From Amoebophrya sp. A120 (taxonomy: Eukaryota > Sar > Dinophyceae > Syndiniales > Amoebophryaceae), in NCBI GenBank assembly GCA_905178155.1, contig CAJINV010000002.1, positions 1,704,922 to 1,768,921 on the forward strand: a DNA stretch of 64,000 nt, given 5' to 3'. The position numbers and the translations under genes are program-made. Position 1 is the stretch's first letter; each line of letters opens with the position of its first letter. The notes under the pieces were generated by a model, which saw nothing but the letters and a program-made list of their open reading frames with translations, did not search any database and was not told the DNA's origin. This document shows, piece by piece, positions 8,469-20,100 of the stretch.

Positions 8469-10473
8469 CTGGACAAGGTATCGAGGCAAATTATCCCGCA
8501 GAAGTTCTTACGCAATGGCAGCAGCTCTGGTTCCGTTCGTTCCCGGGAGCAGTGTAGTTTCTACGATTCGGAGGTCGTGGTAAAGCTCCTCACCAACAAC
8601 ATTACATAGCGAATCTTTTACGTAGCAGTAGTAGTGGTGAAACTTGGTAGTGTTCATTCTTATGCACTTACTTGGTAAATAGAGACTTCTTGAAATATGC
8701 TAAATACCAGGCATAGAAATCATTTATCAAATATCTCTACATAGGACGAACTTCGTTCATTTTTTTGAATCCTAAATTATGCAAATCTCTGATGCGCAAA
8801 AGATAAAAGATCTACACAGAATTTTACTAAATCCTATGCAAAATATATAAAACTGAATAAAATCTTACATGGGAATAGCGATAAAGCTAGCGCTATAAAA
8901 TAAATAGACTATGCGAAAAGTTAAAAAACTGAAACCATATCTAGGATAATTTTGTCGTATAGAGGTTATGCACCTGTACTATGCTAGAACAAGAAAAACA
9001 ACTCAAACACTTCGTACTCGATTCAACTGAGACTAGCCGAAAACTATAATCGTACAAAACCACAATTTTTACCGTAGAAAAATTAGTACTTCGAAATAGG
9101 ACAATGAATCTACGGAAATGTTGTAATTTTGCTGAAAATATTACCGGGCTAGTTCTTGGTAGTCTTCACACCCAATTCTCAGTGGTTGAAAATCGAGATA
9201 TCAAGACTACCAATGTGGAGCTTCTGGGAGAAAGAAGCGATGTACTTCTTTGGCCGTGCTGTGGTTCCTGTTTTCAGTTGTAAAAACGATAAATTGCGGT
9301 GGAAGCACGAAGACTTTTTACGAAGAGAGCTGTTGGAAGATGTTTTTGTGTTCGTTGTACTTCTTGCCTCTGCACATGGAATGAATTATCCAGTTCGACT
9401 AGTGTACAGTTGCATACTCACAGCGACTTCTTCACGGTAGTCTGTATTCACTTATTTCCAGTTCTCACGACGGTATGTTCACGCGACGGACTTTCTTCAT
9501 CATCTGTGACCGATTTTTTTCCGTTTCTGTGTGCATTCTTTGTGCTCAGCACGACGCTTCCAGTTACTACTACGTATCTTTCATTCATCTACTTTACTTG
9601 GTACTCTACTCACGACATCTGGCATGCGACATCCTATGATTTTTTTGTTGGGCGAACAGAATGGATGAGAATGCAGTTTATTTTTCGAAAATTGCTTTTC
9701 CACGACTTTGAGATGATGATGAATACTTACACACTGCTCCCACCATGCGTGCGTGAGTTGTTTCTACTTCGCGACTTCAAATCCTACACACTCAAATACG
9801 ACAGACACAACTTTGAGTAGAATGCATTCCTGTTTTGAGTCAAGTTGAACTTTCTATCACTTATGTCCCACTTCTTGTTCTCTCATGAATACTCAAAACA
9901 TACCGTGCCTTTTTTCTACCCCAGCACCTCAATCACCAGACAGGGGGACTATATTTCCGCAGTCATTTATTCTCAACACCACACTCAACAGAGTTACGTC
10001 TTTGTAGTTCTTTCCCCCAGAGCGAAGATACTTGTTCTGTCATTGTTCCTAGTCCCACTGTGCTATCGGATGAAGAAGATCCGCGTCTACATGTGAACAC
10101 ATCAAAAATACGTTTTGTGACACGACGGGAGACAAGGCACAACACTGAAAGTGTTTACCGTCGCTTTAGCGTCGTCTCGGCTTTTAATTCGTTATCTTTG
10201 AAACTCGTTGCGTGGCAATAATAGATGAAATTATGATGAGCAATCCTTGTTGTGAAGTGTGGCGTTGAAGTCCTCAAGAGTGAACTGCGTAATCAATGCA
10301 TCCAAGTTGTTCGCTTTCGCGTGGAAATATCTCGATTTGTTTCCACAGGTCTTCGCGGCTCTCATGATTCCAAAGTCGGAATTGAAATTCGCTTCGTGCG
10401 CAACAAGAATTGAAAGGAAGCCGCGGCGCTCTTCTTCTTCTGCAGGGCCACAACTCCTCGACTTACAATCCGT
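8469..10473. other. Intergenic, AT-rich, no supported gene
   Basis: The stretch between the starts and ends of two minus-strand genes is AT-rich. The longest ORF (9299-9820, plus) is Phe/Ser/Thr-rich, unlike the coding style of the neighbours, and is probably compositional. No introner or TIR element is seen. Confidence 0.6.
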
Positions 10474-10962
10474 TCAAAAAGATCCACCGTTCTTGTAATG
10501 CCCGAGCAGCGTAAACACGGTCCAACAGTTTGGACTTTTCGCTTCTTCCAACCAGCTCGGCTCTGGTTTTAAATGCGGCGCCTCCAGCCCTTCGATAATT
10601 TTCCGAATGGTCAGGTAGTCAAAAGCAGGAGAAGATGTTGCGTTGGCGCCAGCAGCCTCAGCACTGTTCATATTTTTCCTCGCTTGTGCTTCGATAAACT
10701 CCGCCTTCTCCTTTGGCAAGTTTTGGCCGCATTTTCGCAAGAAGGTGTCTTTCTGCAGTAACTCGTTGAGAATTTCCCCCTCCTCTCCCGTCCATGTGAG
10801 GCTTTCGTGGTCGGGCTGGTCGTTTAGAACCTCGGCCATGGAGCGAAATGCTGGGGAATCGGATTCTATTTGGGTCTTGTCGTCTACTGCTGAGTCTGCA
10901 CTGCTGGTCGTGCTGCACTCGGCGTGCGCGGTCGCTTGATGTAGTTGGGCGTCGATTGCCAT
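10474..10962 (-). CDS. Unknown 162-aa intronless protein
   Basis: A single exon from ATG at 10962 to the stop at 10474-10476. The protein is acidic overall, Ser/Asp/Glu-rich at the N-terminus, with a charged helical middle (GEEGEILNELLQKDTFLRKC) and a C-terminal part with NCWTVFTLLGHYKNGG. No signal peptide or known domain is recognised. It contains no introner. Codon and amino-acid style match the accepted genes rather than the compositional ORFs around it. An N-terminal extension through an unseen upstream exon cannot be excluded. Confidence 0.6.
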   Translation of the reverse strand: MAIDAQLHQATAHAECSTTSSADSAVDDKTQIESDSPAFRSMAEVLNDQPDHESLTWTGEEGEILNELLQKDTFLRKCGQNLPKEKAEFIEAQARKNMNSAEAAGANATSSPAFDYLTIRKIIEGLEAPHLKPEPSWLEEAKSPNCWTVFTLLGHYKNGGSF

Positions 10963-13471
10963 TTTGGTTTTTCGATTACTGCAGGATAATAGAAACTATG
11001 TGGTGTTCTTTTCTTACTCAAGAAACATAGAATCGCTCGTGAATAGAAAGAATGAGCCCGGGGCCGCAGAGAGTCTGCTGGGATACTGCAGGTGGAACTC
11101 TACCAAGCAAGGAGACGCAAGATACTACTTCAAGTTGCTGCGCTGGATTGATGAGGATTAGGGAATTTGATGCCCTTCTAACCCATGTTGCACTATGCAT
11201 TTGTTGTATGGATTTAGTACTGCGACTGTATGGATGTAGTACTGCGCAGCTGAGAAAATACAAAAAAAAATTGCCGGCGCGACAATAGCTGTTCGTCGCT
11301 ACTCGCCATCGGCCCTTCATCGGACGCGCGGTCACGAACAAATACTGACGAACAGTCCTCATGACGGAGGGACGGAGCGATGAGTGGCTGGGTTCGATCG
11401 GCCCGGCGAAGAGGCGGCTGACCGACCAAGCCGGCTCGGCCTGAGAGAAAAACTCTGTTGAGGGTGGCTTGCACAAGCAAACCAAAACATATTTATTGGC
11501 AGGCCCCCCAAACAAACTAACAACTTTGGCGCGCGACGGCCGGACGGGACGCTGGCTCCCTCACTCGGTCGCACAGGCACAAGAGGCTGCCCAGGCCAAG
11601 ACAGAGAATATCTAGCCCGGGCGCGGAAGCAGACGGCGCAACCCAACGAGGCCCGCCCTGCAGTCAGACCGAGGTCCAAGGGCTAGGGCTGCAAAGCCAA
11701 TGACAAAAGCGCCCCAATGCGCCCGGCAACCCCGACGCGTACCGGCCCGCCGGGGCATGCGTGCGAGCGACATACGGAGGGCGGCCGGGAGCAGCCAGAG
11801 AATACCCAACACCCGGCGCGCGGGGGGCGCGCGCAGATTGGGGGCGGGCCGAGACACGGTCGGACGGGCGCGCGCCGGCCCGGCCCAGCGCGGAGGCGGG
11901 CGGGCCGCCACCCTCGAGAGGCTACCCCCGCCCGCCGCCCATTTTCTTGCCGGGCGGCGAACGCAGGCAGGCAGGCAGGCAGGGGCGGGGCGCGCGGCTT
12001 TGGCCTTGGCCTTGGCGCTTTTCCGGCGGGGAAAGGTCGCACAACGGGCGCCGGTGCTCAGCGGGCGCCTGTGCGCGCGGGCCTTCGCCTGCTACTGCGG
12101 CCCGCCACGTCGGCGCCCGCTTCCTCCCGGGGCAGATCTGCCGCGCCTGAGTAACGCGCACGGGCCCGGCCACAATCAAGGGGGCGGGCCGACGGGCCCG
12201 CGCTGCGCTTTTCATTCCGCCCCCCGCGCCCGCCTGGTTGGCGCGCGGCACACAGGCAAAAACCAAAAAAAAAATGGCACAAGCTTCGGCAGTGTTGGGG
12301 CACGCCAAACTGTCGGGGCCACTTGCACGTCTGCACCATAGCCAGCAGCCCAGGCCACAAGACGCGGCCGGCTGGCATCGATTACGATGGCCACCCGGCG
12401 GAGGCGCGTCGCCCGCGCCAGGCGTCTTGACACCCCTGCCCCGCCTCTGCCGCTGCTGCCGCACCTCTGGGGCGGGCCCGGAAACTGACACAACTGCGCC
12501 AGGCAATTGGTGACATAGGCCACGCGCTGCGCGGGCATTGCAACCAGCCCCGCGCAGGCTGGGGCGTTCCGGGTGAAGCGCAGGGGCCGAGGGAGTGCTA
12601 GCGAGGTCGGTCGAGTAAACGGCTTTCACATTCGCGGCGTCCTCAGCCATCTGGCTGCACAAATTCACGAGCGGGCGGCTTCCCGCGAAGCAGGTGCCAT
12701 CGAGGCCGGAGCTGTAGGCCAATGCGTTCAGCGAAACAGCAGCGGCGCAGTCGACGCCGGCGCTCTCCTTCCCGGAGGTGGAAAACACGTCCATCAAGTG
12801 CTGACGTCCTTCCATGCGAGATAAGAACAAAAAGCAACAGGAACTCGCCATAGGCATAGCCTATAACGGCCTCGAATTTTAGAGGCGAGCGCCGAAGGCA
12901 TTTTTTCTGTGGCGTACTTATGAGTTTGGCTTTGAAGTGTTATCCAGGCTCAGTAACATTGGATATCCATGATCGCTAGATCGCATTTGCAAAAACTCGT
13001 GCTGCAGAAACTGGGTCGTGCTGCAGAAACATTTTGACCTCCGCTTGTTGTCAGTCGATTTTGTCTGAGGTTTCTTGCTAAAGACCAGTAAATGCGCTGT
13101 TTTCATTCGTCATTTAAAAAGTCTTAGTCTTGAAGATTTTGGAAACGCGCACCCAATGATGAAGTCGCGTTTTTTTTTCTTCGAATTATTTCGGGCACTG
13201 CCGACTTCTTCTTCTGGTATACTTACATTCATTCAGAGAGAGCAAATGACGTCGCATCGTGAAACTTCACAGGGCGAGTAGTTGCATTCTTCGTAAATCG
13301 TACAAATATATAACCAACTTTGACGCCAGAAATCAGCATGCGTCGTATGTCTGAAATGGGGCGCTTAAATGAGATGGCTGGGACTAAGCCATCTTTTATT
13401 TCCCTCAGGACCGCGTCGAATCCAGCCTCAAAAATTCACTGCGGTTCTCTTCATTCAAATCCCCCGCTTCT
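10963..13471. other. Intergenic with GC-rich island (about 11280-12860)
   Basis: The centre is extremely GC-rich, with G/C runs such as GCAGGCAGGCAGGCAGG near 11964-11980. Long overlapping ORFs in several frames are what such composition produces; none looks like protein. A near-tandem duplication (TGTATGGATTTAGTACTGCG and TGTATGGATGTAGTACTGCG) lies near 11204-11247. No flanking inverted repeats of the kind at 2295/3578 were found. Confidence 0.6.
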
Positions 13472-14499
13472 TCATTCGTACTTGAAGATCCGGATATCCC
13501 TCTCCACCACCTCGTATGCATTGCAAAAGTATCGCACAACTAGTATGCATTGCAATACAAATTGGCGCAGCATTACGAATTAAATTTGTAATGCGGATCT
13601 CCCTTAGCATCTAGATTTGTAATGCATAACCGCAATTAGTACGAGTGCGATACTTTTGTACAGGATACCTCGGCCAAAATCCGCACCTCCGCCTTCTCCC
13701 ACTCCTCCTCATTCGTGTACTCCATGTCCAACGAAGCCAACAAAGACCCCTTGTACTCCGGCGCGTCGTGGATTAACAGGCCGGATTCACAGTCCGGAAA
13801 CTCGGCGATAATCACTAACCCCTTGTCGTCCGTAATCTCCGTGCCCGGGATAAAAGCGTTCCCGGTGCCCACCTTGCTGTCGTCGTAAAAAGTGGAACCA
13901 CTGACATTTTTCAAATTCAGCTGCACCGGCTTGGTGTTCCCGTCGGGGTATTTGCAGTTGAAGCCGCTGGTGTTCGCCTCGCCGAACGCTTGGAAGTACT
14001 TCGCCCACTTCGATCCGTCCCCGTGGATGGTCTCGATTTGCGCGATCCAGTAGGCGTGGCCCTTCTGGAACAAATCGCCCGGGCCCTCGATGACGCGCAT
14101 CGACCGCTTCACGTACTCCGTGCGGTCCGGAATTTTTTCCATCGCGTCCTTCGCTGCCTGGAGGGATTCGTACTTGCCGACAAACATGTTCGGCGGGCAT
14201 TTTTTCGCGGTTTCGTAGAAGGCGTGGGCCGGACCGACGTAGACGACCTTGATTGAATTTATGTTTATGATGAGAAGGGCGTATCGCATGAGAAAAAGGT
14301 TCTATAAGGGAATTTATGCATGACAGATTCTCGAAGATCGCAATGTCTAATAAAGTGAAGTACATATTACCTCCATGCAGCACTCCTTAATCCAGGCCAT
14401 CATTTTGTCGCGGTATTCCATTTTTTTCTCGTCTGTATCCGCGACCCATTCCTTCATGAACAGAATTTGGTACCCAAACATCTTGCTGTCTTCGCCCAT
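13472..14499 (-). CDS. Unknown 248-aa protein, one GT-AG intron and one introner
   Basis: Three exons: 14499-14371, 14247-13668 and 13509-13472. The first intron (14370-14248, 123 bp) has GAG|GTAATA and ATCAAG|GTC ends. The second is introner C2. The total is 747 nt, 248 residues plus stop. The start is the ATG at 14499 (MGEDSKMFGYQILFMKEWVA). The protein is soluble-looking, with mixed alpha and beta character. It includes KCPPNMFVGKYESLQAAKDA, a Gly/Asn-rich middle and an acidic segment (DMEYTNEEEWEKAEVRILAE) before the end IRIFKYE. No signal peptide or transmembrane segment is seen. I do not recognise the family. The exact frame closure makes the gene itself well supported. Confidence 0.78.
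13515..13667. mobile_element. Introner C2 (family C, 153 bp)
   Basis: Left TATGCATTGCAAAAGTATCG, right CGATACTTTTGTACAGGATA. Perfect duplication CCTCG at 13510-13514 and 13668-13672. Excision gives ILAEVVERDIRIFKYE and a stop. Confidence 0.92.
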
Positions 14500-17134
14500 C
14501 TTGGTGGATATTTAGGTACGACGGGGGGCACTGGTGCTCTTTACCAGCTCGCGTTATTGATGGAAAAGAATTTCTACACGGATTTTTTTCTGCGACTTGT
14601 GATTTTCGTTTTGCAATGCGCAGCCGTAAAGATTCTTCGATATGAACCGCAGGATGAATGGCGAGCGGGGGCTTATTCTGAAAATTCGTGATTAACCCTA
14701 ACCTGACAGACTGGAAAATTGCAATTCTTTCACATTTTCTGTGTTGAGTGCGATGAAGAAAAGTCGACTTTTGTGCGGCTCGGTGTATCTGCTTTCAGAT
14801 GCTCAGCTTTGTCCGCTCGATGGATCGCTCTTGGACACACATACCAGACTTGTGTAAGTATAGCGACTCGCGTCAAGTTCCATAAACTTCAAAGAGAATA
14901 GAGATAGACCGACAATTAAAGCGACACGTCGACGAGGTGCGTGGCTACTTCTCCAAAGTCTACTTGCGCGGGACTTTTGCTGTGTTCCGGTAGCTGGGGA
15001 ACACGGATCAATGCTGGCGCGGGCTATGCGCGTGAGAGAGCAATGGCTTCGGTCCTTGGGCTAGGGCCCCTGCCCAAGGAAACAAATGATTTGTCGAAGA
15101 GGTCGAGCTCACGCCCGGAACAATCCACAACCACTACGAATGCAATTGGGCCAGCTACTTAACTCAGCACGTCATTGCAATTGCCGAAGAGCTCGGGCGC
15201 ATTCGGGCGGGGCGGGCCTCGACTGCCCCGGCCGACAACGGGCGGCCGCCTGGCCGGCAGATTGGGCGACGGCTATTAATTTGCCTGGCTGCGCGAACCA
15301 CCCGGCGCGCCGCCCCGCGCCCCTGCTGGTAACCAGACTGCAGCCTGCCAGGGGCGAAGCGCGGCCCGCCTGCTGCCTACCATAGGTTGATAGGCTACGG
15401 GCGCGGGCAGGCCTCTAGCCAACACGAATAGGGGCTGCGAAAATCAGCGGAGGGGCCGACGCAGGGGACAAGAGGCCCACACCCATCCGGGGCGGGGCTC
15501 CGAAAACATGGCGGGGCCCCTGCCTTCCATCCACCGCAGGCACAAAAACGCCGGGCGGCGGCGCCACGCGGGCGGGGCGAGAATGAAACGACGCGCCCCG
15601 GCCCTCTCGTTCGATCTACCCCGCTATCTGGGGGCGCAGGCGGCTGCGCCTTGGCGGGACCGTGCGCGCGGGCTGACAACCAAACTAGCACGCGAGCGCG
15701 GCGGCCGGGCCACTGATTGACTGGAGCTGGTCGCCCGGGCCTGCGTGCCAGATGCCTTCGGTGCCCGCGCGATCCTCGGCGCGCCCCCCATGGCCTCCTC
15801 GTTTTCGCGCACTCGTTGGCCGCAGGGGCTTGGCTGCGAGCCAGCGCCACTCCGGGCGGCCGGGGCGCGCGCGACGCCGATCCTGCTCGCGGCCAAGGCT
15901 CCTCGGTCGGGCGGGGGCCAAAAGCGACGCGACCCAAGCACGCGCCCACCCGGGACAGACGCACGGCCCGGGGCTCCGGCTTGCGGTGGCTGTCGTGGGC
16001 GGGCTAGTTCCAAAGCACCGAAAGCCGGGCGGCTAAAGTTCAAAACCCCAAAACCCAGAAGGGCACAGGCACACTACAATCGGGCAAAACCTCAAAAGAC
16101 CAAAATGCCAAAACGTCAAAAAACCCAAGAGGCCGCCCGGCCGCCCGCCGCCCCCCCCCCCGGCGCCCACAATGGCCAGGCACGCCAGCGCTTCCGTCGC
16201 GCCTCCCTGGCTGCCTGCCGACGCTCGGATCGGCAGCCAGCCCGCCCGAAGCTCGCCACACGCTTCTTGTCGATCGCGGCGCGTGCCCCCCCCCCCCCTT
16301 ACGGGTTTGCGCACATTTGATAAGCCGCCCGCGCCCCTGTCCAGTGGCGCGGGCGCCTGCGCGCCCCTCCGGCAGGAGGGTGCGCGGGCGGGCGGGCAAC
16401 GGGGGCCAACCACATCCGCCCGCCGTGCCAAGGGTGTCCGGCACTGGCGGCGCGCCAGATCGTGGGCCCAAGGCCGCCCGCCTTGCACGGGGGGCGCCCC
16501 CGCGCAAGGCGGCTGGCCGTCTTTGTCCTGCCGGGCGCTGGGCCGGGTCGCTGCCCCTTTCGCGGCGCAACACACACGCGAAACACAACCAACGAAACCC
16601 GCCGCGCGAGACACCCACTACGGCCCCCAACTGGCCTCCACACAGGTGGCGCGTGCCGACGCCGCGCGCTTACGCACTTTATTGCCACAGCGGCCCCGAC
16701 CCGGCCGCGCGCCGGTTGCCCTCCCGAAGTCGGGCGGCTGCCTGCATTTGCGACGCAATCAACTGCGCCACCGACGTGGCCACGGACGCGCACCCCCTTA
16801 CCTACCCGGTTAGGCTACCGCGGTAGCTTTTCCGTCGAGGTGGGAAGTGGAGTGTTCTTTTGCCGAAGAAACACGGCGCAAAAACGACCTGTTGTAGCAC
16901 GCAACGCCGCAGGATTACGCAGGAACACACTATGGAGGACAAGAGAAAACTGATAAAGGTGGTTGCGCCAGACCGCAGGGGAAAAAGTATACGATAGATG
17001 TCGCAAGCTCGGCCTAGGCCTCGAGTCAGTAATAGGGGTAGTTGCTTCTGCTATATGTGCATGTAGTTTGAGTCAGTATAGATTGATTACTTAAAGTATG
17101 CGAACATCTTCGCCACACCTCATCTTCCACTCAA
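14500..17134. other. Intergenic with GC-rich island (about 15170-16830)
   Basis: The first 650 bases and the last 300 have ordinary composition. The centre is extremely GC-rich, with a 14-base C run at about 16288-16301 and an A-rich patch (repeated CCAAAA/CAAAA words near 16040-16130). No credible coding frame and no terminal repeats were found. Confidence 0.6.
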
Positions 17135-20100
17135 TCAACACCACAACTTCACCAATCCATCCCTCCCCGCAGTCGCCAGCAACGTGCTGAAATTCGGCCC
17201 ACGATACAGCAAACTCATGTCCAGAATCGCGTCCCGGTGGTTCGGATTTGGCTCCCTTGGTCCCGGCCGCAGCAACTCGTTCGGGTTAATAATGTCCGAC
17301 AAAGTAGAACCTCCACCCCCCGACACGTTGTCTTGCTGCCCAGTCGCAGCTGCAGTGTTCGAACCTGTATTGTTGTTTCCGCCTGATGTAGTAGTTCCAC
17401 TGCTTCCAAAAGATCTTCCACCCGCAGTACTTGCGCCCTGCTGCTGCGTAGCCATTGGTTCTTCCTCGCAAACCACAATCGTTTTCTCGCCCAGTCGACT
17501 GCAGCTGTACCGCGTGGAGTTCCTGTTGAAAGCTGATGCGAAAGAACCGCCAATACTATTCTGCTGCAGCTGCTGCTGTGCCGCAGACAACGACCCACCA
17601 CTCTGCCCCTGCCCGCTTTGCTGATGTCCACCAGTAGTCACATCGGAGAGCTGCAGATTCGGGCCGTAATTCGACGACGCTCCACCTCCATCTCTCCTCC
17701 CCCCGATGAGCATTTGGACGAGGGTATTCGAGCTGTCGTGGCCACCACTGGACAAAAAGGTTGATCCACCTCCGTTGTGGTCAAAATTGTTCGGGTTACT
17801 CGCGGATAAATTCCACAACCGGACCCTTGCGTCCGTCCCACCGAATAACAAGCCGTTTGTGCCTATGAACTGCAAAAGTATCGCACTCGTATAAATGCAT
17901 TACAAATTTCTTCAGCATGAGAAATAAAATTTGTAATGCGGATTTACCTAATCCTAATTTTTTTGTAATGCATGATTGCAATACGGGTACGATACTTTTG
18001 AACAGGATAGTTCCGGGGATGAGCTTTAGACAACGCACCATGGAATTCCGCAAATTCAAATTCCACGCATTATATCAATTGCAAAAATGTCTGGGTCTGG
18101 GAGAATGCAAGATTTGTGATGCAGGTTTTCCATGGCCCATGAGGTCTGGAATGCGAGACCCAGCATTACAGATTCTTTGAGGTCTCTATCATGCCTTTCC
18201 TGCATGAGAAACTCCCTCTCAACTTGGTCAAAAGGGGACAGCTTTTGGCAGTCATGCAACACAGACTTCTGCATGATTCGGATTTAGCATGACAAGTTGC
18301 AATCTTCCAGACCCAGACACTTTTGCAATCCCTACATTAGCAGCGCCTTTTGACGTCGACTTACTCCCTCCCGTTTTCGTCGACGCAACAGAGGTGGTGG
18401 TGGAACCAAAAGTGGAGGAAAATTGTTCTGCGTGCACGATGTTCTTCGCTAGGTGGAGAGAGGAGTCTCTAGAAGTTGTCGTACCGCTGTAATTTGCGGG
18501 TTGTTCTAGCTTGCACTCCAGTAATTGCGGTAACGACACCGGCCTGCCCGAACTGGATTTTGATTCGAAGAACTGCAATGTTGAACCTCGTATGAAGTCA
18601 AACACCGCAACCTCGTTCCCCTCGCCGCCGAGCGCCGTGACCACTTCTAGCGTGTTCGAACTATTACCGGAGTTTCTGTTTGTCTGCATGATCTTGCAGT
18701 CCATAATTGGCGCGGAAGTTGAGACCTTCCACTTACGCACGGCCGCGAGAAATCTCAAATCGAACAAGACTCCGCACCCACCAAAAGTGCCGGCCACTAA
18801 AAAGCTGTTGTTCGTAGAGAGACACGATGGCGCGCCGAGCTGCGGGGGAATTACTGCCGTGAAAGCGAGTTGCTTCATGCGCGTGTCCCACCCGTGGACC
18901 TGGCCCTGCTGTCGGGCGATGAGGATTAGGGAATCAAGGGACGTCTCGCAGTAGTCTATCGCCGTGGTGGATTGCGTGAAGGGCTGTTGACCATCGTATC
19001 CTGAGTAAAAATGTCCCCACACCAGAGTTGTCATGCAAATCTGCATGCCAAAAAAGTTTCTCATGCGGAGCCCCATGAGAGCCATTGTCTTATCCTGTTT
19101 CGGAATTTGTAATGCTAGAATCAGCATGATGTGCTAGATCTGTGATGCTTCGGAACTAGCTAAACAGGATTACACTACGAGGATAAATTTGTCATGCGAA
19201 ACCACCAGAGGTGGCGGATTTGTCTAGCGGATTCCCCATCTTGACTCTGGGGTGGGGGCGTTTTTGCTCAGGATACATCGGTGCCTGACACTGTCGTCCT
19301 TGAAAAGCTGGACAAATCCTTCTGCGAAATGCACGCACCGCTCCGCTCGAAGGAGTGCAGGGACACAACATCCGAGTCGTATGGATTGCAAAAGTGTCTG
19401 GGTCTGGAAGCATGCAGGAGTTTGTCATGCAGATTTTGCATGAGCCATGAGGTCTGTGATGCATGCCCTAGCATCAGATATTTTGCGAGGGCTTTCTGAT
19501 GCTCATACCGCATGAGAAATGCCCTCTGCGCGTAGCACAAATTACACCTCTTTTGCTGTTCATGCAATACAGTTTTTATGTAGATTCCGAAAGTAGCATC
19601 ACAAGTTGTATCCTTCCAGACCCAGACATTTTTACATTTGATAAGTCGCCAGCTAACACAAACTCCGAGCTGTGCTTCTGCAAATGCGCTTGCTGCTGAA
19701 ACCCTGGAGTGCCGGGAAAGAGCCCAGGAGTGTTGTTGTTTGCGGTTAGAATTTTCAAACACCGGAGCTTGGTGGATTTTTTTGAAGCGGTGGGGTTTTG
19801 GTTTGATGCGGATGATCCAATGGCTTTGAACCAATCAACACTCCAAACCGGCTGCATCGGCACATCTCGATCGAGCGCCGCCGTGTTGTAGCAGTTGACT
19901 TTTCCGTTTTCCCCCCCGGTCAGCAACAATCTCCCGTCAGCACTGTTGTCAATTTTCACGACCGCGGTAGGAATTTCTCCCCGGCAATACTCGTACAAAG
20001 TCGCCAGCAGTCGCATGTTGAAGGGGGGATTTGGGAAGGAATGTTGCTTGTTCTGCGGCGTTGTTGTTCCTTGCTGTGCGCCGTTAATAGTAGAATTACC

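Noticed and set aside
9299-9820. 173-codon plus-strand ORF in AT-rich DNA
   Set aside because: Dominated by Phe, Ser, Thr and Leu from pyrimidine-rich sequence; no neighbouring exons, no domain, and unlike accepted genes in style.
11612-12857. Long overlapping ORFs in the GC-rich island (up to about 310 codons)
   Set aside because: Open frames occur in most frames on both strands because stop codons are rare at such composition; residue content is Arg/Ala/Pro/Gly noise with no motif.
15395-16953. Long ORFs in the second large GC-rich island
   Set aside because: Same reason: simultaneous open frames on both strands, no motif, no introner or splice support.
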